NCBI RefSeq assembly: GCF_000003815.2
Contig: NC_049994.1
Coordinates: 6,972,307-7,036,306, forward strand
DNA: 64,000 nucleotides
Direction: 5' to 3'
Source: Branchiostoma floridae
Lineage: Eukaryota > Chordata > Leptocardii > Amphioxiformes > Branchiostomatidae
Position numbers and translations under genes: made by a program. The notes under the pieces were generated by a model. The model was not told the origin of the DNA. It ran no database searches and worked only from the letters and a program-made list of their open reading frames with translations. Positions 11,173-23,700 of this stretch are shown here, piece by piece (position 1 is the stretch's first letter; each line of letters starts with the position of its first letter).

Positions 11173-11330
11173 AACATAATTGTAGCACGTACACACTGTC
11201 AGACAATTTTACTGTGTGATAGGACGTGTGTCGTCATGGAATGTACTAGCTAAATAGAACTTGGACAATTCCTCATCATATGCATATGAGAGAAAAGAGT
11301 GCCTAGAAAATCACCGTACCAAGCCGCAAA

Positions 11331-11439
11331 ATGCGGCTGGAGAAGGGCACTTCTGTCGGTGCGGTTTTCGTATTCCTGACGCTGATAGCAGGGGTACTAC
11401 TGTCATCTCCTCCCGATGTAGACAATGGCAGCCTTCTAG
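11331..11439 (+). CDS. Signal-peptide exon, lectin gene 1
   Basis: ATG, a basic N-region and a hydrophobic core containing VFLTL-like residues, ending in phase 1 at GTGGGT. It resembles the exons at 14629 and 39623 around 'tttctgacgct'/'ttcctgacgct'. Confidence 0.7.
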
Positions 11440-12572
11440 GTGGGTTACTTTTTTTCTGTTGGTTGCTCGTCAATAAGATCCCAGATATAGTCTTTTCTTG
11501 ATCAACATGTCATAATTCTATACTGATAAAATGCATCAGCTCTTTCATAGATCCTTAGAGTTCTTTAAGTTCATTCGATGTATTTTAGTTGCTGATATAT
11601 AGACAAGGATTGCATTCTAAAGGCAGAGCCATCCTTGTGTATTAATTGTAGTTTTACGATGCTCATATTTGTATACGCCCTTAGGCGAGTAACAAAGCAA
11701 TGGCAATTTTAAGCTTCATATGAAAAGGGTGCATAAAGGAAAACATACGTACGAAAAATGAGAGTTTGGTATCATTTGAAGATATTTTTAGATTAAAGTA
11801 CAGTATCTGTTTTGAATATTGCGGTTCTTTACTTTGAAATCTTATATTGCAATTCGACAACCAAACTATCGGTTAGTATTGGTTTTGCTGCGTAAAATGT
11901 TTACAATCATATTTTTCTTACCTTCTTACCGTCTAAATGTTCACGTCTTTTATTCATATACAAGCCTTCTACATTTTTTTTTCTTTGAACTGAGATACAC
12001 GAGGAAGTGACTTGAAAATGTGTTGAAAACAATTATGACCTGCATTCTTATTCTTCTTTTAGACCCATGTTGGCCGGATTGGCAACGTCACGACTCCAGT
12101 TGTTTCAAGCTTTTCACTGATGCAGATACGTTTTACAGTACCAAGACTAAGTGTAGGGAAAACGGAGCTACGCTTGCAATGGCGAAAGACGAACCCACCA
12201 ATGAGTTCATCCTTTCGCTAAAGGTTAGTTCAGAATTTTTTTTCATGTGTATAAGTTGTGTATACTAGTAGTTTGCGTTCTTATGTTGTATGGCCTCTTC
12301 TATGGGTTGCATAACTGAAATCAAGAAATTCATTCATTTAAAGGGAAGTAATGTAGAGGCATGGATCGGCCTAAGAAGGGGCAAAAACTACAACTGGACG
12401 TGGATTGACGGCACCAGACTGAACGAAAGTTTTCAAGCTTGGGCCATAGGCGAGCCTAACAACAACAACTCCAGATACGAACGTGTGTGTGTACATCTTG
12501 GTCTGTCTACCTCCCAGAATGTGTGGATGGATACTTATTGCGGGAGAAACTACAGCTATATCTGTCAGAAAG
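11331..12572 (+). CDS. C-type lectin gene start (signal peptide plus one CTLD)
   Basis: Exons are 11331-11439, 12063-12223 and 12344-12572, with phases 1, 0 and 1. The first encodes MRLEKG and a hydrophobic signal peptide (VFVFLTLIAGVLL). The other two encode one C-type lectin domain with cysteines in long-form positions (CWPDW, SCFKLF), WIGL, an EPN motif and WMD in place of WND. Function would be calcium-dependent or -independent glycan binding outside the cell. The last exon ends in phase 1 at a good donor, so the transcript continues. It could splice to the phase-1 sushi exon at 16142, making 14629 an alternative first exon, or the gene could be separate. Reading past the donor gives a stop at 12716, so a short secreted form is also possible. 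Confidence 0.7.
12063..12572 (+). CDS. C-type lectin domain 1 (two exons)
   Basis: Exon 12063-12223 carries the N-terminal half (CFKLF, TLAMAKDEPTNEF) and exon 12344-12572 the C-terminal half (WIGLRRG, GEPNNN, VWMDTYC, YICQK). The other two CTLDs in the window are single exons, so this intron was gained here or lost in the others. Confidence 0.8.
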
Positions 12573-14628
12573 GTAACATAAACTTTCATAAGATATCACC
12601 TAATGCCATTATGCAGCCACATGACAAACAAATAAGTTTTAAAGTGATTCATAACATTGATAATGTTACCAATGAAGCATCCGTATTCTTGACGTATACC
12701 CCTTTTGAATTTAGATGAAAACAATCTTGAGAAGGACACTATAACATTTTTTAATTTTTTTTTTGACGTGCCGGTATCATGGCACCCAGTGGAATTATAG
12801 GAGTTAGTGTAAAAATATAGCTTCGTTTATTTTTTTTCTAACTCGTCTATTGTCTATGAGCTGCATTTGTATAGTTTAACCTGAATTAGCCAAAGTTGTA
12901 ATAGATCTTCATATTATGGAAACCTATATTCTTACTATATCCGTACAATCAAAACTGTCAAAGTAACACACAATTGGAAAGAAACTTGATGCCTTCTTCG
13001 CTTGGGTCTGTTTGTCTCACTGTTACCACGATGATCTCATGTCATATTTTCCACTTTGCAAAACGTCAATCCTAGTTGCTAAACATCGCATACAGTTACC
13101 GTGGGTACAGTAACGAATTGTTTTTAAAATTCCCTCTGACGCTGGCCTCCATAAAATGAACTAGGACAGCAAATTTTGACCAGTAAGAAAAGGCCGGTGG
13201 CTTATGTCAGGTTCCACATGTCGCTGTAAAAATATAGAAATAGACAAATAAAAGGCCAGAGCAGTGAGCCAGTCAAGAGGTACATTTCATTAACTGTTAG
13301 GACAGTACTTCTCGGTCGGCTTACTCATCTGGTATGATATTCACGGTCTATTTAGCATGTGAATTTCAGGAGGAGCCATAGTAAAAATCCAAACAACATC
13401 ACATATACGTTAACATTGAAAACTTTGCCACCTGACTACGTACTACTATACAATTTTCTCAAACGTAATATACAAATATTGCAAACACTTAGTTTTGCTT
13501 GCTAATATATCAGCTTTTCCTTTTGAGGAATGATCCTAGGATACGTCGGATACGTCAGACATTTTATAAGGGCTTGCATTGGACATTTCGTATATTGACG
13601 TAAAGCCTCGAGTATAAGGGGTCTTCAGATGTAAGAATCAGGCGTCAAAACTCTCTACGTAAAAGAACCCCACACACTTATGGTGAAGAGAATAGGGGCG
13701 GTTAAATTTGTTGTTCTTGTTTAAAACACGCGCTCCATGATAAATCGGTATTGTAACACAAGCTACCGCTTTCCTCTTATACTTATAAAAATTCACTGCA
13801 TAGTGCATACTGTACTAAAAAGATGGCAAAGTAAAGAGGCTGCAACCAAACATTTTACAGGTCTAATTCTATCTATATATTTCATAAAGAACTAATATTT
13901 CCATGGTTTTGAATGTTTTATTGTCTTTAAAACCGTGCATCATATTCAAATTATAAGATCAAATAAAAGTAGGCACCTCTGTTTGTGAGGCTCAATTATA
14001 AGTGGTTTCCACAGTGACGAAGAAAATAAACATACGACAGAAGACAGTGACGCGAGATCTCTTCTTTGTTCGTAATGATGTATGACAGATGAAAACTCTA
14101 ATTTCAACTGTAATCATACAAAGTGGAAGATAATTGCATACGTTCTTTTGAATTCTCTGTGACCACACCAGCCGGGGGAACATTAGAGGTAAAATACAAA
14201 CGTCAGTACGTCAATTCATATGTCAAGATGATGATGATGTTAATCTGTCATAAACGTTGCCCTTGACGACAAGACGTACAATGCATTGATAAACACATTT
14301 AGTCCATATCATAAAGTTGTACAGTTTTGTAGGTGATACACTGATATAATGTGGCGTAATGTTGGTTGATATTTGCTTGCGCGATTCAAACAACTCAGCA
14401 GTGTCCCAAAACAATGCCTATATTAAATCGTCTCGTCAACGAACACCCCTTGTGATAAGATGGTATAACCCAGATATCTTTGACGTCATAGAAAACAATA
14501 CACCCTATAGGGGACCCCATTCAGCTTCACCTGACTTGGAATAAAATACCAGTTCAGTAGTGGAACTTTTGGTGGCGAGCCAATGTAGAATCGGAAGGCC
14601 GTGTGTTTTTCGAAAGTCATCATACAAA
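12573..14628. other. Intergenic or intronic stretch with a SINE-body fragment
   Basis: No exon was found. Around 13600-13740 the sequence resembles the body of the SINE-like units near 775 and 1250 (run containing 'gtaaaagaacc' and a following 'ggggcggtt'). The rest is unremarkable AT-rich DNA. Confidence 0.4.
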
Positions 14629-14722
14629 ATGTCCCTAGTCGACTTTCTTGTCTTCGTCTCGGTATTTCTGACGCTAAGAGGCGGTGTTTTTCTTGTGGCT
14701 TCAAGAAGTTACACAGACCAAG
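14629..14722 (+). CDS. Signal-peptide exon, mosaic gene
   Basis: Thirty-one codons with a hydrophobic core ([11 protein letters not shown]) end in phase 1 at GTTAGT. The exon is similar to those at 11331 and 39623. Confidence 0.65.
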
Positions 14723-17700
14723 GTTAGTTATCCTCTAAATTTCTTTCCAAATACATGGTAATAGCCATTCCTTGACAGTGGTAGATTGTTATTCCTACTT
14801 TATTGACCATTTGTTCTATAGACCTGTGTATTGCAGCGTAAATAATATATATAAAAAGCTGACAGTAGTACGTGTTCGCTCGTTTTATTGTACATCTCAG
14901 ATATGAATGCATTCAGATGGAATTAAAAAGGCAATCAGCAAAGTGCACAGTAATTACAGTGGTTTCTTTGTATGCTGGCCTTCTTGATGACAATTTTTCA
15001 TACACAGTGACAACATAATCTGTGGCAATCTAGAAATTAAGGCAACATTTTCCCTTTTGTCAAGCTACTCGAACACAATAGGCTTGTCCTATGGTATTGT
15101 GTGCGCCGTAAAAGAAAAGGCTCGTCCTACAGAACTGTATGCGAGTAAAAAGAAAACAAAAAAGACAGCTCATGTTCCCAGGACATTAGCATAATTTATG
15201 CAACTGGCCGAAGTCACTCATTGAATTACCGCGATAATACAGAAATTTTGTAAAACTGTTTGGTATAAAATAAAATAGACATTATTGTTCTTAACAAAAT
15301 CAGTCATCGTTTCTAGTGCATTTTTGTGAAATAGGGCGTCGCCATTTTTATTTTAAAGAAAATTGTCTTGTCGGAAATAAATAGACAACAACAACAGGGA
15401 TATACATGTTTAGGTGTTTTTGTTGGGATGGTAGTTTCGTATGTGATTTTGATGTGTTCAGTTTGGCATGGAATTCTCTAACCATGGTTTTGCATAAACG
15501 TATTAAATGTAGGCACAGTGAGATGACAAATTTTGACCATACGTACCATGATACGTGCCATATTATTTACACTCAGCAATATGTAAGTTAAGAATTAGTT
15601 CGCACCCATTAGAACAAGAGAAAGGAAGATTTAAAAAGCCACCTGCTCATGAAAGAGTTTGTAAGCAATGCACAACGAATGCAGTGGAAAATGACACACA
15701 TTTCATCTGTGAATGTCCCCGATTTGATGCTGAAAGAAACACACTATTTGAAAGAGTGTCTGAAATCATACCAAACTTTTCATTGTTAAAAAAATCACAA
15801 AAGACACACTTTCTGCTAAGATCACCGAATCAATCTATCATAAAAAATGTGGAACATTTCATTTTCAACTGTTTTCAAAGAAGAAGTCGAACCCCGCAAT
15901 AGTAATGTAGGTTTAGAGTCGTATTCGATATTCTGTATGTACATACAATCAGTTAATCTTCATATGTTAGAATTTAGATTATTTACCTGTTTTCAATCCT
16001 GCATGTATTTGATTTTGTTCACGTGCAATTAGCCCCATGGGCATGAATTTGCAATAAAACCTTATTATTATTAAAAAGCTAAGGAACGCCTGGGATGTGT
16101 ATTGTCTTGCAAGTCCTTTAACTCAATCGTTCTACATACAGATGTACTGTACAGATGTGTCTCACCACTGCCACCTGAGAATGGTAACCTAATATCAACC
16201 CTCAACCCCAACGGAACCTGGGTGACCTACATCTATCCTAACGACGTGGTGAACTTCACATGTAACCCTGGATACGACCTGGATGGCGCCTCCTCTCTGA
16301 CTTGTCTGGCTGGCGGGACCTGGAGTTCTAATCCCCCAGTATGCAGAGGTATTATAAGATAACAAGATAACATTTGTTATTTTTGTATTGCATAACCGGT
16401 GGTGTATCACACTAGGTTTGTATTGAAAAAGTATAAGCTGTATGTCCGGACATATTTATTTGACTCACTCACACAAGGACGGGAATATTAACCTGAACCG
16501 TGACAAACCCAGTTGTCTTGGTTCGGGGTTAACGTATAAATGCATTAGGTGTTTGATGCAAATGTATTTTGCAATGAGATCCTTCTTGTCACTGCAGGGT
16601 GTCCAGTATCAGGGTACGTCAGTTTTGACAGAGTTTGCTACAAGGCCTTTAGCGAGAGGAAGACCTACCATAACGCTAGACAGACGTGTGCCGAAGACAG
16701 GGGGCTGTTGGCCATGCCGAAAGACAGCGCGGCCAACGATTTTATCGCGAGTCTTCAACATGGATCCGAATCTCGCTGGCTTGGATTGACTGACGCCATC
16801 AACGAAGGCCGTTGGGTATTTGAAAACGGTCGAATCGTGAGGTCATCGGAATATATAAACTGGAACATCGCTGAACCAAATGGTCACTATAATGAAAACT
16901 GTGCGGCTCTTTATCCGACGACTGGCAACCCGTGGATTGACATATCTTGCAGCGAATACTTGGCATTCACCTGCCAGTTAGATAAAGGTGTGCATTAGAG
17001 CCTTGTTATATTTACCTTCGTATATTATTAATATTACTATACAAAGGCTTGAGTTGATATACGGTACGATATACGATGCAATGGAAGAATAATGATAATA
17101 TGATAATGATGATAACCTTGATATAACGACAAGTATATAGAAGAGGTATGACCTGTTATGTATACAATGTGGGATAATAGATAAGTTTAAATTTATTTAG
17201 TGTATTAGGGAGGCTCGGTTTTCTGTGCGTGTATACATATTTTTGAAAATACAATAAAGAAGAAAAAGAGAAGAGATAAATGAAATATTGTTCCGCCTAG
17301 CAGATCAGAAGACCTTGGACCTTGGACCTTGAACCTTGAACGTGGACATCAGGAATGTCATCACGGGTCACAATGAATGGATTCTTCTTCTCCACTCAGA
17401 AGACATTAAATATTGTTCTAATCTACTTTCTTTTCCTTCAGTGTGTCGTAATCATCTCGGGTTGGAGTCTGGTGCCATACCTGATGGGAGCATCACTGCG
17501 TCTTCGAATTGGAACAATTGGCAGACTACCAAATTTGGTCGGGCAAACAGGGTTATTGAGTATGGTGCCTGGTTGGCAGGTCATAACACCGTCGGAGCAT
17601 GGTTACAGGTAGGAAATTAGCAAAATTTATTCTAGGAATCATTCTGGGACAAGTTAAACTATAATTTCCAGCAGAAAAAATTGAACGTACTCAAATTTTG

Positions 17701-20700
17701 CACTGATCAACGCCGAAGCATCTTGTATTCCTCAGGATGACTCTCTGTAAATTGATTTGACAGGTATTTTCATTTTTGACAGAGTTTGCTACAATTTTCA
17801 ATTTTTAATTCATGCATTAAAGGGGTTGGGGTGGTGTGGGGGCGGTGGTAAAAACGAAGATGGAGAGCTGTATCAAAGCCCGTATTTCTCTTGCTATAGC
17901 TATTCGTTAGCCATTTGAAGGATGTTTAAGGACGTTTGATCTCTGTCGTCACGACATCGCCCACCCCCCACCCACCCCATACACAGTGCTCTGTATCTGT
18001 ATCTGTATCTGTATCTATATAGCCGGTATAACCGCCATTCGTCGTAACACACCAGCTCGGTAGAACTATCTTAGCCAAGTGGATTCGTCGTGTTAGGAGG
18101 CCAAACCACAGGGCCAGTTTCTACTTACCTGCATACTACAGATTTTACTTTATTTTCTTTAGATTTCATAACGAATGAAATTGTCTTACAGGTGGATTTA
18201 GGAGAACCGAAGCGTGTTACGGGTACCATCATACAGGGACGCCACACGGCTGACCAATGGGTGACGTCCTACAAACTTCAGTACGGTGTTGATTGGATTA
18301 GTTGGACGACGTATGCAGAAAATGGCTCAGAAACGGTACGTTCATCAGTACAAAAGACACAGATAGGCCGACATTTGCATATTTGGGATCTGAATACTAT
18401 TAAGTTCCACCTGCTATAAATTGCATCACCTACATGTGTCCTATAAATAGTATAATGAAGGACACGCGAATAATAGTATTATGCAAAGTGATTCTAAATT
18501 TGCATATGTCATCTTATTGGATAAATTCCTGCCTAAGCTAACGGCATGCTGAATATCGTGGGAATCCGTTGTTCCCATTCTATAGTTGTCTTCCTTGAAA
18601 TATTTTAGCAATGTATTGAGCAGTAGCTAATACCTTATGGTTTATTTCCAACAGATAACACGTTACGGTTTATCTTTTTTTTTAATTTTATCTAGTACAT
18701 GCAGACATTATACAGTGGAACATTGACATTGAAGTTCAGTAGTATATCGAGTCATCGGGTAGTGGTAAATACTTGTAGGAATAAATTTTCTGTCATGGAA
18801 TAAAATGCTTTCTTTTTATTGATCCATTTACCTCTCAGATCTTTCCCGGCAACACGGATAGGAACACCCCTGTGACCAATCTACTGACCACCCCCGTTGT
18901 TGCCCAGTATGTGCGATTCGTGGTTCAATCATGGAATTGGCATATCAGCATGAGAGCAGAGGTGCTGGGCTGCAGAATCAACTGTAGGTATCTTGTTGAA
19001 AATATTTTGTTGAAGTCTGGTTTTCTGAATGGAATGTTCTGATCTTTTAAAATGTAAATATTCTACTAATATCAAATTACACGTTACTTTTCTTTTCTTA
19101 CATTTTTAACATATTGGCCCTTGAAGGCTTTGCATTTGGGATTCTAAAATGTAGTACATTGTGATGGAGTGAAGATCAACGATATAGACACACAAGATCC
19201 CACGTTAGAATGTGATATTTCTTTTCTAGAAAGCTGAAGACTATGGCATTCTCATATCATTGTTTACACTAATGCTATAGTTACACAGACTACCGAGTCG
19301 TAACAATTACACAAACAAATAAGTATTTCAGGCGTTTTCTCCACAAAATGATTAGAATTTTCTTCCAGTTAAACTGCACAAAGTCCTCTCTCTATACAAA
19401 GTCCATGTGTACTTCCAAACTGTTGCTCGAAGTCTTGCACTACGACTATTTACAGCTATTAACCCATCCAAAACATTTTAGTACATGCTACATTTAACAT
19501 ATTGCTAAGTTTGTTTTAAAAGATATTGAACATTGTTTTATATGCGAATGCTTGTCATTTGATGTACTACTGCTTAATTCTATGTGAATTTTGATGGTAG
19601 TATGGTACCCAACATCAGCATTGCTGCCAGGGATGCCCTCTGTATTGCCTTATAACTTGTTGCAATTTTTGATAAAATAGCTGAATATCTCACACATTTA
19701 TTTTGTATACAGCACAGTGCAATACGCTGGCGAATCCTACGAACGGTGCCGTGAGCGGCTCCAGATTCTATGGAGGAGCTGTGACTTTCACGTGTAACGA
19801 AGGATATAATCTGGTCGGTGCCTCTACACTGACTTGCCTAGCTGACGCCACCTGGAATGGAGATCCACCAACTTGCGAAGGTAGGATATTCTATGGTATG
19901 GATTGGTGTATCAATGTATACTGTCCACACATATCCAAGAGCGGCAATATGCTAATGCCAAAGTACAGATAAGATGCCAGAGAAAAAAATGTGCCTAGTT
20001 ATTAAAAAAACTTCCACTACATCATCCATCACCAAAATATATTAGTCTTTTGGGTGGAGTATCATAAGCACTCCCATTGATTATGTGCAGATAACTTCCT
20101 CCTTTACATAAAATGTAACTTTTTTTCTAACGAAATAGTACAGAATATTTAAAGTATGATTTGTGTTCAGCTATCTTCACCTCTACTTAGTTTCGCAAGA
20201 ATTGCTGGAAGAATGAAAATTATGATAACTGTAATGCTTTAAAGTTAAAGCATTTCTTCATTGGTTATGCAAACAAGGGCTTCGCTAGCATAAATTCTTT
20301 CTGTTGACATTCGTCTCAAATACATCTCGCTTTCTCAACTGCAAAGGCGGCTAAATCTATAAATTATTGGAATGGATTTTATTTTTCATGGAAGCGTTGT
20401 TTTTCAAAGGGATATTTATGTTGGCCCTTTATTCCAATAAATTAATTCTCCTGCGCTGTGTTTCAGTTGTCCAATGCCCATCACCGACAGCTCCTACCAA
20501 TGGTGCTGTGGAGTCGTTGAACGTCTACATGCACGAGGCCCGTTTTTCCTGTAACTCTGGGTACGCCATATCCGGCAGTTCCATCGCAGTCTGCCAGGCG
20601 GACGGTACATGGAGTGAAGACTATCCGACCTGTGCGGGTAAGACGCTCTTCTAATAGGCACTTGTCAAGTACAACACTGATATTAAAGAAAGTTTGCAGC

Positions 20701-23700
20701 ATTTACCAATACGAAATGTACTTTGTATAAACAAAACAAGTCACATAACAAGCAAGATAAGTATGTTGCCATTTAGACTTGAGCACTTAACATGATTCAT
20801 TCATATAGATTTTGGTTACTTAAAGTACTACGTATGGTCGTCATGATCACCGCATATGATGACAAAGCCAGAAGGCAACGCAGAGCGTGAAACTAAAAAG
20901 AAACAGAAAGCTGAATGAGCCTTACATGTCCTTTTTCACACAGATATAGACGAGTGTGCCTTCCGTAACCGTGTCTGTGGACAGAATATGACCTGTACAA
21001 ACACAAATGGAAGTTACCAATGTTCCTGCCCAGTGGGGTACAGCTTAGACATCGTAAGCTCGTCTTGCGAAGGTAACTCTTGGAATTTATCTTTATCTGT
21101 TTATCAATTTATATGTTCGTTCAAGGCAATGGAAGAAAACATTTTGTGGACAAGGATATACATCAGATGGCCTGAAATAGACCTTGATATTTCCAACCCA
21201 TATTCAAATACGGGACAAACACACACAGAAGATTTTTCATCCAGGTAAATGTGTCACTATTATTGAAAACATTGTATATACTGCACTAATAGTATCTTCA
21301 CACACACATCAAAGCTTGTGTAAATGCTCCCTTCATTCCCAGAAAAACAAGTCAAACCCAATACTATACAGTCTATCGTTAGAATTCGAACTAAAGAAGT
21401 TGCCTATTATCAGTTTTATAAATGTCTGTATGTCATTTTTGTCACTTGCAATTAGCCCTCGGGCAAGAACTTGCAATACGCTTATTATATTAATTGTATG
21501 CTTTTTATCCCGTCGTGCAGACATTGATGAATGCGCTATAGAGAATGGTCCCTGTAATCAGATCTGCAGGAACGAGGTCGGAAGTTTTCACTGTTCTTGT
21601 GGCAGTGGATACGTCCTGAATACGGACCAACGCCGGTGTGATGGTAAGGATATTCTAATGCGATAATGAGCATGTTTCATTTTACCAAATCTTTGATTGA
21701 ACGGTTCTCCACTAAGAATGACCTTATGTTATTTTACAAAATATGTATCCCTAGATAACTATATGGATTCACGTTAATTGTGTCATTTACCCCCCCCCCC
21801 CCCCCCCGAAACTCAGCGAATGATAATTCAGGTTATCATTCACGGTGTAATGATGTCAAATGATGTTATTGATTGATTTCAAATGTGTAAATTATTGTAT
21901 TATCATTAGTAGATGATGCGTGTCAGTAAGACACCGTTTCTCAAATAGTATTTATGATTTATGTATTTTATGGAAGAGGACTGAAGGACGTGAAGAATAT
22001 AGTGGTTGTATTTCAACACCAATGAAGATTCCTTAATAAATAAACAAACAAACATACAAAGATCTCCGATCCAAGATGGCGCCCAGAGGGGACGCTATGC
22101 TGAGCGCCCTCCTCTAAAACACACTTTTCGAGTGCACGCCTTGGGGTTTAACGGTCGACACGTCGCCCGAACACGGATTATATGGTTAGGACACGTTCCA
22201 CGAAGCGAAACAGGCGCTCTGGCAGCGGTGAAGGGCCAAACAGTTCCAAGAAACCCTGTATCACGACTACAGCTAGTGAGATAGATATGGCGTCTACATC
22301 GGTCAGTGACCTGAAAGCTATTATTGAAGAATCCATTGAAGCAGCTCTTTCTCGTCAGCTTCAACATGTCGCCAAGTCGGCTGAAGTGCAAGCCATTCGG
22401 GACGAGTTGGGCCAAGTGCTGAGACGGCAGGATGCGCTGGAGGGTAGACTTGACAACCTGGAAAAGAAAGTGGCAGACATGGAGAAGGCCCCCCTCCCAC
22501 CCCGAGTTGGTAACTCGATCAACTTACTCGAACAATACACGAGGAGAAATAGTCTTCGGATTCGCGGAATTCCAGAGGTGCCTGGGGAGACAGGTGACCG
22601 GTGCATACAAGATGTCGTCAACTTCTGCAGGATTAAACTCGGGCTTGAACTGCAACCTTCGTCTATTGATCGCGCTCACCGTGTTGGAGCTAGGAAAGAC
22701 AACTTTTCGCGCTTCATGTTGGTGAAATTCGTGTCGTGGCAAGACCGCAATCGAATCTTCCGCGCCCGAGCTAAACTGAAGGGAAAGAAGGATGACCACG
22801 GGAGACCCTTGCTGATTGTTGCGGACCTAACAAAGGAAAACCATCGTATTTTCACAGCTGCTTTGTCTGCAAAGAAAGACAACTTGATCAAGGACACATG
22901 GATCGACGGTAACTGCCGTATCATGATCACACTACTAGACAAGAACACGAAGTGCATTCAGTCTACTGATGACTTGCCTTCGGGCTAACTGTGCTACTTT
23001 TTGAAATAAAATATTTTGAACTGTGTGGACCATGTGTGAGAGAAATTATTTCATGTAATTTGATGTTAAGCCTAAGGTAGGCCTCTGTATGCGAAATGGA
23101 ACTACCCATAGTGGGCCATAGGAATTTTTTGTTGTTGTCTTATTCTTTTTGTTCTAAAGTCCTCCCAATTATTATTACAATAGTAATCACAGCCACAAGC
23201 GATGCTATAGAATTTGAGATTGGCCAAATCCTGAGCTCAGTCCTTTGTTTACGGAATGATATTTTGAGTTATGATGTTCATTTTATTTCTTGTATTTTGT
23301 TAATTTTGATGACTATCTTCCTATGTTGGATTGATTCACTCATACTTTGTGTTCTATATAATTTGGTTTATATGATTTGGTACATGATTTCTGTTCTATC
23401 AGTTATAGGCACAAGATTTCAGAGTTTTTGTTTAATCATCACGTACTACATTGTACGCAATATTCATTTTACTAGATGCATAACTCTGTATCTAAGTTCT
23501 TTTTTGTTGATTCCACTTATGATTTGCATTGACATTTATTTTGATCTTTTGATTGATTTTGATTTGAGCTCATGTTTGTGGCTAACTGTTCCCCAAGTTT
23601 ACTTTCTTTGTAGATCATCATCATCAAATCCTATCCGATGCCCCGATGACTTCTTCCGGCTTTCTTCTCCGAGACGATTATTTTCCCAGAAGTTATGACA

